A DNA stretch of 64,000 bases from Symbiodinium natans (Eukaryota > Sar > Dinophyceae > Suessiales > Symbiodiniaceae): the NCBI GenBank assembly GCA_905221605.1, contig CAJNDS010000135.1, forward strand, positions 152,001 to 216,000. Reading direction: 5' to 3'. Shown one piece after another: positions 1-11,245 of this stretch (position 1 is its first letter; every line of letters starts with the position of its first letter). The notes below the pieces were generated by a model. It did not search any database, was not told the origin of the DNA, and saw only the letters and a list, made by a program, of their open reading frames with translations. Both the position numbers and the translations under genes were made by a program.

Positions 1-52
1 AGAGTCGACCGACTTCAGCGCAGAGATCCGCCGATGGAGCACCCAGCCAGAA
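1..52 (+). CDS. candidate exon (partial, left edge)
   Basis: Frame 2 reads ESTDFSAEIRRWSTQPE and meets a GC donor (GCGGTA) at 53. Phase 0 at the end fits the candidate exon at 1721. It could be an N-terminal exon of the Mei2-like gene; this is a weak inference. Confidence 0.3.
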
Positions 53-1294
53 GCGGTATGAGGCTCAGAAAATTCGCAGTAGTTCTGTTCTGCTCAGCCT
101 TAGTAGTTCCAAACTCTAAGCCTTAACTTCATCACCCTAAACGGAGCTTAGGGTTGTGGGTTTTTGAAACCCCGAAGACCGGAGTCCTGAACCCAAAGCC
201 GCAAGAGCCCCAACACCCGAAACGTGAATCCTCAGGGTTTAGGGCTTACGGTTCAGGAATTTAAAGTGAAACCTAGAACCCGCAACCCTAAAACTCTAAA
301 ACCCGGAGAAACAATGCGCCTAACTCCTAGGTAGGATAAGGGGGACCCTTAAAAGGGAACCTTCTGGACCCTCTTCTGGCTCTCTTGAACAGGTTTTTTT
401 TTTTTGAGAGGGTCTATAGGCCCAAGGGTCCCCCTAATCCTATCCCCTACTAACACTTTAGCCTTGAAGCCCCTAAACCCTAAACCCTAAACCCTAAACC
501 CTAAACCCTAAACCCTGAAGCTCAAGAAGCCCCTAAAGCCATAACCCTGGAACCCTATGGAAGCCCTAAAAGCCTGCATCCTGGAGCCCTTCCCCTACGA
601 AAACCCTATTCCCAAACCCTAAACCCCTGAAGCCCTAAAGCCTGAAACCTTAAAAATCCTAAGCTTACAAACTCGAAGCCCTAACACCGTGAGGCCTGCA
701 ACCCTGTGAATCAAAACCGTAAACCCTAAAACCCTGAAGCCTGAAACCCTACAAATCCTAAACCCGAAAACCCCAAACCCTAAGCCCCAAACCCTAAACC
801 CTAAAACCCGAAACCCTAAACCGCCAAAACACTAGCCCTTTGACGATGCGAGGCGTGAAGGAGCCAAGCACGAGCCCGCTTGGGCTTGGAGCGCAGGTCT
901 GGCGCCGAGATGTCGGAAGTTCGAAGGTCGGAGTTTTGAGCTCTAAGATGCCCTAAACCCTAAACCCTAAACCCTAAACCCTGAACCCAAAAGAGTTTAT
1001 TGTTTCGAGAGTCTAGAGTCTAGTGGTTTAAGGGTTTCGGGGTTAGAAACGCATAGCAGTCGGAGAGTAAGCTCGCAAGATCCAATTTGGGACCCCGCAA
1101 CCCGAGAACCTAGACTTGAAACCTACAACTCTTTTAGGGTTTTAGGGTTTAAGTTTAGGACTTAAGTTTAGGGTTCAGGGTTCAGGGTTCAGGGTTTAGG
1201 GTTTGGGGTTTAGGGACCCCTAAAACTTGAAAAGGACACCTGAGGTTTTTAGGACGCCCTTCTCCACATCTAGGGTTTGGGGTTTAGGCTTTAT

Positions 1295-1410
1295 CTACTT
1301 GGAGGTTCACGGGTACTGAGAACCCACTCATAAGTCTACTTTTGCCCTACTTAGGGCACTTGGGGGGGCTTAGAAGCGCAGCTATAATTCGGGTTATAAG
1401 TAACCATGCA
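1295..1410. mobile_element. family 2 palindrome (CTACTTGGAGGTTCATG), partial
   Basis: Left end CTACTTGGAGGTTCACGG; right part GGTTATAAGTAACCATG without the last 12 bp. Confidence 0.6.
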
Positions 1411-1720
1411 CATGCTCGTGCTGCGCTTCATGGGAGTCCACAAAGGTGTGTTCGTATAGGGACAGATCTTGGGATCTCTTTTACGGTATGTTTCCTTAGA
1501 GTTTAGGGTAACAAAAGGTGGGCGCAGAATGTAGATCAACCCTTATGATGTGAGTATGATGTAGGACTTCCTACTGGGCTCCACTTCTCAGCCCCGGCCC
1601 TAGCTTACTGGGGTGGAGAGGTTAGGGTTTAGGGTACCTAAACCCGAAACCCTAAACCCCAAACCCCAAACCCTAAACCCTAAACCCCAAACCCTAAACC
1701 CTAAACCCCCTTGGACTCAG

Positions 1721-1757
1721 GGCAAGGCTGACAAAGTGCCGCAGCCGCAGCCAACAG
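1721..1757 (+). CDS. candidate N-terminal exon of Mei2-like gene
   Basis: AG|G acceptor (GACTCAG), frame GKADKVPQPQPT, donor GCCAAG at 1758. It ends with one base, which fits the two-base starts at 2502, 2863 and 3970. N-termini of this family are not conserved, so homology cannot confirm it. Confidence 0.35.
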
Positions 1758-2501
1758 GCCAAGTGTCTTCAACTTGCCGTAGTATCTGAGTAGGTAGCCG
1801 TAAACCTTTTGCCTGACGCTGGGGACTCGCTTGCGCACACGTCGCGCTTTGACCTTTCGGGGTATATATATATATGTATATTTTATTTAATTATTTATTT
1901 ACTTATTCTTAACCCTACCATAACTGAAAGGTTGCCTTTTTTTTGGCCCAGGGTATTCAGCCACTAGGTCGCCTACGTAATGAAATCTACGGCAGTGCCG
2001 CTGTTTTTTGACGCACATCAATTTAGAACTTCGTGGTTTAGGGCTTCGGGTTCGGGGATTAGGGAAAGAAAAGATCGGCGCACCAACCAGGGAGCCCCAA
2101 ATTTTTTTCTGCATGTGGTAGTAATCTGCGGTATCGCGGTCATCACATGAAGACACACCTAAGCCTTAAACCTTAAACCTTAAACCCAGAAGCTTCAGCC
2201 CTGAACCCTTAGCCCCTAAACCTGAGATCCCAAACCGAAAAGCTTGAACCCCGAACCCAAGGCCCTAAACCCAAACCCCAAATCCTAACGCAATTCCACT
2301 TTCTTGTCGGGCTTTTGTTTCTTCAGCTTCCTCGTCTGTTGGGCTTGCAGCCAGGTGAGAACAGAGCCGGGGTTTGCCATGAATTGCCTACCAACCCGTC
2401 GGTGCATTCGCTGCTATCCCGAAGCAAAAGTTGGGTTTTTTCAATTTCGGGCAATGTCCCTCAGTGACTCATGACATGCCGAACGGAACAGAACATGACA
2501 G

Positions 2502-2528
2502 GGCTTGAAAGCCTGATACGGCAAGCAC
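2502..2528 (+). CDS. possible short exon, phase-compatible
   Basis: GACAG|GG then LESLIRQA, with GT at 2529. Start and end phases fit between 1757 and 2863. Alternative GC donors exist nearby, so the end is arbitrary. Confidence 0.2.
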
Positions 2529-2570
2529 GTGCCCAAGGGGTCTGGGGACTGCCTCCCTAAACCCTAAACT

Positions 2571-2680
2571 ACTGTATACTTGCTGAAGAACGCCAGAAGA
2601 ATAAAGATAAGAATCCCTATATTACCCTTATAAGGGAGAATATGTTTCATTTTTTGGAGGGGTTCTGAAGCAATTAGTAG
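2571..2680. mobile_element. family 4 palindrome (ACTATTTGCTTAAGAACC)
   Basis: ACTTGCTGAAGAACGCC … CCCTTATAAGGGAGAATATG … GGGGTTCTGAAGCAATTAGT. Confidence 0.75.
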
Positions 2681-2862
2681 TACAAAGGTGGAGACCTGCC
2701 GCTGTAGGACTTGTTCGGCATATAGGGCGTCAGGTAGGGCTTTGGGTTTCGGACTCAGAGATTTCAGGACAACTTATCGCCGCTCACGTCCATCCCCAAC
2801 AAAACGCAGATTTATCACGTGATGAGACTCATCTACTTTCGTGGCTGCCCGCAATCTTGCAG

Positions 2863-2910
2863 GCAAGCGCAGGCAACCGGCTAGGCGTAAGTCGCACCTG
2901 CATCCGGACA
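2863..2910 (+). CDS. candidate N-terminal exon, basic
   Basis: CTTGCAG|GC then KRRQPARRKSHLHPD, ending at a textbook GTGAGT donor at 2911. The final base joins GT of exon a at 3970 to form Ser before ELTTVML. The frame also stays open beyond the donor to about 3033. Confidence 0.4.
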
Positions 2911-3189
2911 GTGAGTTGGAGCTCAGGGATACGCTCTTGGTGCGAATGATGTTCTGGGTACGCGTTTGCACGCGCGTGCGCAAGGGTGGTTACAGGCAAA
3001 CTTTGCTGGAATGCCCGAACCCTAAACCGTAAACTGCCTTAAACCCTAATTAAACTCTAAACCCTAAACCCTACGTTTACTCACTGTCCACGGCTGGTCT
3101 TGTGTGACTTCCTTGGCTCCCTAAGCGCCTAAACCTTAAACTCGAATCCCTGCTCTTAACCCGGCCTACTTCAGCCCTGTTTCAAATAT

Positions 3190-3402
3190 ACCCTAAACCC
3201 TAAACCCTAAACCCTAAACCCTAAACCCTAAACCCTAAACCCTAAACCCTAAACCCTAAACCCTAAACTCTAAACCCTAAACCCTAAACCCTAAACCCTA
3301 AACCCTAAACCCTAAACCCTAAACCCTAAACCCTAAACCCTAAACCCTAACCCTAAACCCTAAACCCTAAACCCTAAACCCTAAACCCTAAACCTAAAAC
3401 TT
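3190..3402 (-). repeat. interstitial telomeric array (CCCTAAA)n
   Basis: About 30 heptamers, nearly perfect, the longest array here. Lies upstream of Mei2-like exon a. Confidence 0.97.
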
Positions 3403-3969
3403 TTCTATGAACCCTGGGGCTTAAGCCGTTGCGGTGAGAAGACATGAGCCGCCGAACATTGCATGGTCATGTCTTGCCCCTCTAACTGCCCCCTTTCCCA
3501 GAAGAGACAATTATCGCTTAGGGTTTAGGGTTTAGGGTTTGGTTTTGGGAGAAATTGGGGCTAGCGGGTTAAATGGGCTCCACAAGAACACGCCCTTGGG
3601 GTTTGGGGCTTTTTTGGCTTTGTTCTAGGAATGCAACCCCGCTACCTCCCACCCCACGCAAGCTTACAGTTTCGAAGCCTCTTCCCTCTTCATGCTTGCA
3701 GCGCCTTCGGCGTCTAGTGGCTAGAGTTTGGGGGTTGAAGCTTCAAGGCTCTTAGTAGCCTAAGCCTTTAAACCCAAAGCTTGCACTCAATTTAGGGTTT
3801 CCCTTGTTTCGGTAGTGGAGTCCCACTGATGTTTTCCTTCTTTGGGGCCCTAGACCCCGATAAGCCCGAAGCCCCGAAGGCTCGAACCCTGGTTTAGGGT
3901 TTGGGGTTTAGGGTTTCAGGCTCTTCCTCTGAAGTCCCTCCTTTGAGTGGCTTGCTGCTGGGCTGGGAG

Positions 3970-4009
3970 GTGAGCTGACCACTGTCATGCTCCGCCACAT
4001 TCCGAACAG
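3970..4009 (+). CDS. Mei2-like exon a: start of RRM
   Basis: Reads (x)GELTTVMLRHIPNR, matching the TTVMLRNIPNKYT opening of the Mei2 RRM. Acceptor GAG before 3970; donor GCACAG at 4010. The last two bases (AG) join the G of the next exon to make an Arg codon. Confidence 0.85.
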
Positions 4010-4538
4010 GCACAGCAGCAACCTAAGCCCTAAACCCAAACCCTAAAACCCAAACGGGCTCTAGTTCTCTCCCAAACCCCCAAAACACCTCCAAGCCCCG
4101 AACTCGGGGTTTAGGGTTTAGGGTTTACGGTTTTCCAGGAGTAAGTAATCTTTAACCTTATCGCAGCCGTTTTCTCATCCCTATCTAATCATCCAACGGG
4201 TTCATAACGTTTAGGGTTCATCCCTATCTAGTTGACCGTTTACTTCCCCGCAGGCAAGTTGGGCTGAGTTTGGCGTCTTGGGTTGGAAAAGGGTAGGCGA
4301 TTCCGTATCTGGATGTGCATGATGAACTGTTCCATGGAGGCATGTGCAAGAGCCTAAACCCTAAAAGCCTAAATACAGTAACCCCATCATATATATATAT
4401 AAACACACATATATATATATACATATACATTTTTCACTAACAAATAAGTGTATATATATTTATACTACCAGTACTACTACTATTACTACTACTACTACGA
4501 CGACGACGACTACAACAACAACAACAACAACAACAACA

Positions 4539-4627
<89 letters not shown>

Positions 4628-4629
4628 AA

Positions 4630-4721
<92 letters not shown>

Positions 4722-4784
4722 GTACTACTACTCCTGCTGCTGCTGCTGCTGCTGCTACTCCTACTCCTACTCCTACTCCTACTC

Positions 4785-4871
<87 letters not shown>

Positions 4872-4913
4872 GTACTACTAGTACTAGTACTCCTGCTGCT
4901 GCTGCTGCTACTC

Positions 4914-4982
<69 letters not shown>

Positions 4983-7900
4983 AGACTTTATACCCCAAAA
5001 TGTTAACACCCTAAGCTGTAAGACTAAAGCTCGCAACTCCTAAGCCCGAAGACCCCAAACCCTGGAACGTGGGGCTTTCGGGGCTCAGGGATTTGTTTTT
5101 TTGGAATCTAGGGTGTACAGAGATCAGGTTGACCTAAACCCCAAGCCCCTGGCTCTCTAAAACCCTGAACTATTTGTTGTTTTTTTTTTTTTTTTTTTTT
5201 GGGGGGGGGGGTTAGGGTTTAGGGTTTAGGGCTTAGGGCTTAGGGCTTAGGGTTTAGGGTTTAGGGTTAGAGTTTCAGGGTTTCAGGGGCTTGGGAGTTT
5301 GGGAGCTTTGGGGGGTATTGGGTGTTGGGTTCCATCTGATCTGCGTGGGGTGTCATACCCATCCTAGGCATACTATAGGGGTCGGAATAACTACTAGTGG
5401 CAGTTATTCCCTTATGGTCCTTATATAGTTATACTATAATCATCACCAAAAGCCTAAACCCCAAACCCCATTTAAACGAAGTTAGGCCCTTCTGCAAGCC
5501 CCATGGGCCTGAAGTTCCCAGGGCCCCCAGCATGCTTAGCCGACATGGCCTGCCAGGCAGCCCAAAAGCCCTAAACCCTAAAACCCAAAAACCCTACAAC
5601 CCTACAACCCTAAAACCTTAAAACCCTAAAACCCTAGAACCCTAAAACCCTAAAACCCTCAAACCCTCAAACCCTCAAACCCTAAAACCCTAAAACCCTA
5701 AAACCCTAAAACCCTAAAACCCTAAAACCCTAAAACCCTAAAATCCTAAAATCCTAAAACCCTAAAACCCTAAAACCCTAAAACCCTAACCCTCAACCCC
5801 ACTCCCTAAACACTAAACCCTACATACCTTGCAGGTACACGTCCATGCAGCTGGTGGAGCTCTTGGATGCCAAAGGTTTCGAGGCCCAAGCAGGGTTCGT
5901 GGGGTCTACGATGGGGGTCGGAATACTTACTAACAGTCTCTTGGTAGCCCAGTGGTACCCTTTTCCCTTTTTTGGTTCAAGGTTCCCTTGCAAAGTAACC
6001 AGCCCAAAAAAGGGTGCCCTTATAATAATGTGGTTAGTGGGCTACCAAGGTCTTCCATTCTGTTAGAAATGTACTAGAAGACTCATCGTATTCCCTTATG
6101 GTCCCTTTATACTTGAACTAGAAGAACCCCCCCAAAACCCTGTTCTAATTCTTAAGGCGCCTATATTAGCGCGCTCTTAGGGCTTGGTAGGTTGAGTGGC
6201 TTCGGGCTTAGAAGGAGGGGGTGGGTTAGGGTTTACGGTTTAGGGTCTAGGGGGCCTTGCCGATTCCTTGCCCTCCCCCAAACCTACACACCGCAGAGCC
6301 GCTGTGAGGACTGAAACGTGTCCTTCCTGAATTTGCCCGAACTACATAAGGCTCAGGGTCCATGTACCTGATTACTTGGGCCTCAAAGTACTTAACATGG
6401 GAAGTACTTTCAGGCCCAAGAATTCGACCCAGCCCCTCGCTTAGCTCTAAACCCTTAAGCTTCAAGCACCTGAAACCCCCCACAGGCCTGTAAACCTACT
6501 AAGCCCGACAACCGGCTAAGATGGCGCAAGCCCTAAACACATGCATGAACCCTAACAGGCCACCGAACCTCCCCTTGATCAACCCTATAGCCACCAGAAG
6601 CCCCTAGAAACCCTAGAAACCCCTTACAATCCTACAAGCCCTATCAACACTATAACCTTATGAACCCGAACGAAAGCCCTATAATCCCTACCAGCCCTAT
6701 ATATGAACTCTGTGAACTCTGTAATCATAAACTCGATAAAGCATAAGCCCTGCGAACCCTATACACCCTATACAAGCCATATATAAACGCTTTACTAACC
6801 CTTCCGATGCCCTGTATAAACCCTTCCTAAACCCCAAGCCCTAAGCCCTAAACCCTAAACCCTAAACCCTAAACCCTAAACCCTAAACCCTAAACTCCTT
6901 AGGCACCCTCTGAGGCCTGGGAACCCTAAGCCTCAAGCAGGCGAAGTACGACTTCGTCTACCTCCCTATCGACTTCCAAAACAAGGTCAACCTCGGGTGC
7001 CCCCTCGCGCAGGGACCAGGGTGTAGAGTTGAGGGTTTAGGACTTAAGGTTCAGGAAGAGGATTAGGCCACAAGGAGTAGCCCTAAACCCTAACCCTAAA
7101 CCCTAAACCCTAAACCCTAAACCCTAAACCGTAAACCCTAAACCCGAAACCCTAAACCGAGGAAGCGCGTGCTTGCCGGCGTTTCGGCTTCATGGTCTGG
7201 GCTTGGTTGGGGTTTTGCGTTTGGAGGTTTTCAGGTGCTGGGTTCGGTGGGAGAAGGCGCGGAGACACGGAGTTGCCTGGGAAACCCTAAACCCTAAACC
7301 CCAAACCCTAAACCCTAAACCCTAAACCCTAAACCCTAATCCCTAAACCCTAAACCCTAAGCCCTAAGCCCTAAACCCTAAACCCTAAACCCTAAACCCT
7401 ATGCGGACGAAGTTTCGGTATGTTTCGGTGCATATCTCTTTATTCAAAGAAAATCCAACTATTGGGTCTATGTTCGGGGTCCCCTATTGAAGTAAACCCT
7501 CAGATAAGGATGATGATTAAAGGGGTAATTTTCTGGGAGATCCAGCAGGCCCCTGTAGTAGGGCCGAGGGTTGAAAGTGCACCGGAGCCCGAAGTAGCTT
7601 CTCTACGTAGTTTAGGGCTTAGGGTTCAGGGCTCTGGTGCTGAATGATGTCTCTCTTGTGGGCTCAAGTATATTCACTACTAGGGTTTAGGGGTTTAGGG
7701 TTTGGGGTTTAGGGTTTTAGGGCTGAGGGATTAGGTCTCAGATGGAGTCGCCTTCAGGCTGCCTAGTAGGCTGTTGCCTTGCAGCTCTGCGTTGTGCGCC
7801 TTCGGATAGTGTGGCCCAAAACACCCCAGAGAACCAAACACTATAGACCCCAAGACCCCAAACCAAAAACCTAAGTAACCCTAAACCCTAAACCCTAAGC

Positions 7901-8558
7901 CCTAAACCCTAAACCCTAGACCCTAGACCCTAAACCCTAAACCCTAAACCCTTAGGTACTGCTTCGTGAACCTCCTTACCCACCAGTGGGCCCTCAAGTT
8001 CAAAGAGGCGCCCAAGCCGGTGGGCTGACTTCGTGCTTCCAGGGCTTGTTTGAAGAGGGTTTAGGGTTTAGGGTTTAGGGCTTAGGATTTAAGGTTTAGG
8101 GCTTCGGGCTTAGGGCTTAGGAATTTTAGGGTGTAATTCGGGTTTGGGGAATAGGTTTAGGGTTTAGGGTTTGGGGTGTGGGGGGTCTGGGGTTTAGGGT
8201 TTAGGGTTTGGGCTTTTAGGGGATTTTTAGCGTGCAGGGCTTCTGCTATTCCCTGGTAGGATCTTTTGTGGGCTGTCGAGGGCCTTCCAGGGACACGGGT
8301 CTAAGGCAATTACTGCTCCTAGCCAATTCATGCAACCCGGAAGCCCTACAGAATAGCACCGTGTAGGGCAATACGAGTGGATTTCATGGGTTCAGTGTTA
8401 GGGGGTTTAGGGGTAGGTAGGTCCCACGTGGCTCGGCTTCAATCAACCAAACAATGGCTGAAGGCTTTGGGACGGCGGGTATTTGCGGGGAATCAGAGGA
8501 TTGGGGATTTAGGGCTAACCTCGGTTTTGGGGCCCTTTCTTCTCAGTGCCCCTTGGCG

Positions 8559-8597
<39 letters not shown>

Positions 8598-9206
8598 GGG
8601 GGAGTTAGTGACGTTGTGCATCAAACTTGGGATGTTCCCCCCTGTACTAACAGTCCTTAATCGGGATTACTGTTTCTGATAAGGGGGAACATCCCAGCCT
8701 CAAACTCTAAAACCTTAATACTAACCCCTGGAGCCACCTTAGAGCTGAGACTTCGAAAAGAACCCCATGAAGCCTACCAACCCCTAGTCCATAAACCCGT
8801 ATCCCATAACCTAAAAACCCGAAAACCCCTATAACCTGCCGCAAACCCTAAACCCTAAACCTTCAACCCCTGAACCCTATACCGTCAAAACCGAAAGCCC
8901 TCAATCCTCAATCCCTAAACCCCTAAACCCCTGAAGCCCATGTAAAAGGAGTTCGAGGGGTTCAAAGACTGGCTCTTCGACTCGATCAAGGCAAGGGCCG
9001 GCGTTTTTTTCCTTTTCGGTTCAAACTTTCGGGTTTAGGGTTTAGGGTTTAGGGTTTAGGGTTTAGGGTTTGGGGTTTCAGGGCTTGGGGTTTGAGGCGG
9101 AAGGCTAGGGTCTTCAAACCTCAACTGTCACAAGCCCTCTACCCGACTCAACCCGAACCGTAGAACCACCCAAAACCAAACCTCTAAACCCTGAACCCTA
9201 AACCCT

Positions 9207-9238
<32 letters not shown>

Positions 9239-11178
9239 GGAGGGGTATACCCAAAAGTAAAAGATTGTACCCCCGTACTACCCGAATAAGGACGCTTTGT
9301 TGTCGTTCTTCTTTGGGGGGTTCTTGGGCAAATTGGTCGTTTAGTGCTTCAGGATCAGGGTTCAGGGCTGAGCAGTAAGGTAGTTTTTTTTTTAAAAGGG
9401 GATTCTGAGAAGAGGAACTTAGGAGCCGAGAAAAGGCAGGTGTTAGAGCCTCTTCAGCAATCCATCAGCATGGCCCACTAAACCACGCATGAAGCCCAAT
9501 AGTCAAGCATCACCCGAACCCCAAACCCTAAAACCCCAAACCGTAAGGCCCTAAGCCCTAAACCCATAAACCCCAAACCCTAAACCCTAAACCCTAGACC
9601 CTAGACCCTAGACCCTAGAAAACCTCAACGAGTGGCTGTGCCACAGCACGAGGCCAGCGAGGTGTCGTGGGCCAGACCCTCGTTGGCTGCCTTGTTGTCA
9701 AGTCTCTGGGGACTTAATGGGGTTTAGGGTTTGGGGTTTAGGGTTTGGGGTTTAGGGTTTAGGGTTTAGGAGAAGTCCGATACTCTACATATCTAGAGTT
9801 GAGGTTTGAGGGTCTTACAGAATAAGCCCTGCAACTGAAGTATCAAAGTAACCCTAGGACACCAAACCCTTTCTTGTGCCATTCGCTACACCGGGTATTT
9901 GGGTAGTTTCCTCATTCATGGTACCTTTTTGGGGGGCCTTATAGTGGGGTGCCCAAAACGGGACCTAGCCACCCATTTGTTGTTGGTTCTCTTATTTGAT
10001 GGACACTTTTAATCCTGAGGTTTCAGGTGGTCCCAGCAGCAGCTAAGTTCAGAGCAAGCCTGATGCAGGGTATGGGATATGGGGGTTTACGAAAAATAGA
10101 GACCCCAAATAGTAGGACTCCCTTAAAAGTAAGGACCAGAAGAAGGTACCCCCCCCCCCCCCCCCCCCCAATTTCGGAAACCCCCCATTCCAAGCTAGCA
10201 GCGCCAGGCCCAAGCCGCCCCAACTCATCGCCTGTAACCCCTAAACCCTAAACCCTAAACCCTAAACCCTAAACCCTAAACCCCTAAACCCCTAAACCCC
10301 TAAACCCCTGAACCCTAAACCCTGAACCCTGCTTGTCCAGCTTTTGCTGTGATCTGCAGAGGGAAGAGGCAGTTTTTGAAGAGCTTAAAGCTTATTCGAA
10401 GCCCCAAAAGCCTACTCTCCTACAGCAGAGGCCCCTCTACACTCACATGAAGCAAGGTTTAGATTTCTGTTTTTGGTGAGTGTATATAAGTTTCCTTTTT
10501 CGTATTGGTGAGTGTATATACCTTGTGTCCTTTTGGGGGTACAAGAAATGTATACCCTACTTCACATGGTTGCGGCTCAGGGTTCGTTAGGGCCCCAAGA
10601 CCCAGCCAAATTCGTCCTGTAGGGGGCTTCCATTCCCCCCGCACTTGTTCAGAATACCCCCCCCCCCCCCCCCCCCCCCCAAAGCCAACCCCAAATCAGG
10701 GTTTAGGGTTTAGGGTTTAGGGTTTAGGGTTTAGGGTTTAGGGTTTAGGGTTTAGGGTTTAGGGTTTAGGGTTTAGGGTTTAGGGTTTAGGGTTTAGGGT
10801 TTAGGGTCTAGCGTTTAGGGTCTAGGGTTTAGGGTTTAGGGTTTAGGGTTAGAGCCCCAAGCTGCGCAAACAAACAAAAGGTGACATGCGGGATGGGTCA
10901 AGGGCTTCGGCTTCATTCAGGAAGCCTACCCCCTCCTCCTTACCCCCAGGTGTAGGGTTTAGGGTTAACATATAAGAAGAAGAGACGACTCCCCCAGCAC
11001 CCAACGGCTAAACCCTTACGAGTTTAGGGTTTACAGGTTTCAGACCCCAAAGAGTTTCTGAGGGTAGCTTCATGGGCCCTGAATTTCGTCACTCAACTCC
11101 TTGAAAGGGTTCTGAAGTATGGGCCCTTAATTTGCATGGGGCATGTAAGGGGTATATGGTTCCGTGTCCCGTGTTGGT

Positions 11179-11245
<67 letters not shown>

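Noticed and set aside
3646-3675. Exon candidate after TTCTAG|G (ECNPATSHPT or MQPRYLPPH)
   Set aside because: Neither frame gives the phase needed before exon a at 3970.
4448-5014. Long poly-Tyr/poly-Thr and antisense poly-Val frames
   Set aside because: Direct translations of the TAC microsatellite; no non-repeat coding sequence attached.
10879-10930. Possible QGL-containing Mei2 exon (VTCGMGQGLRLHSGS)
   Set aside because: The exon at 11853-11890 matches the HPHQGLEEHIER block far better and fits the phase.
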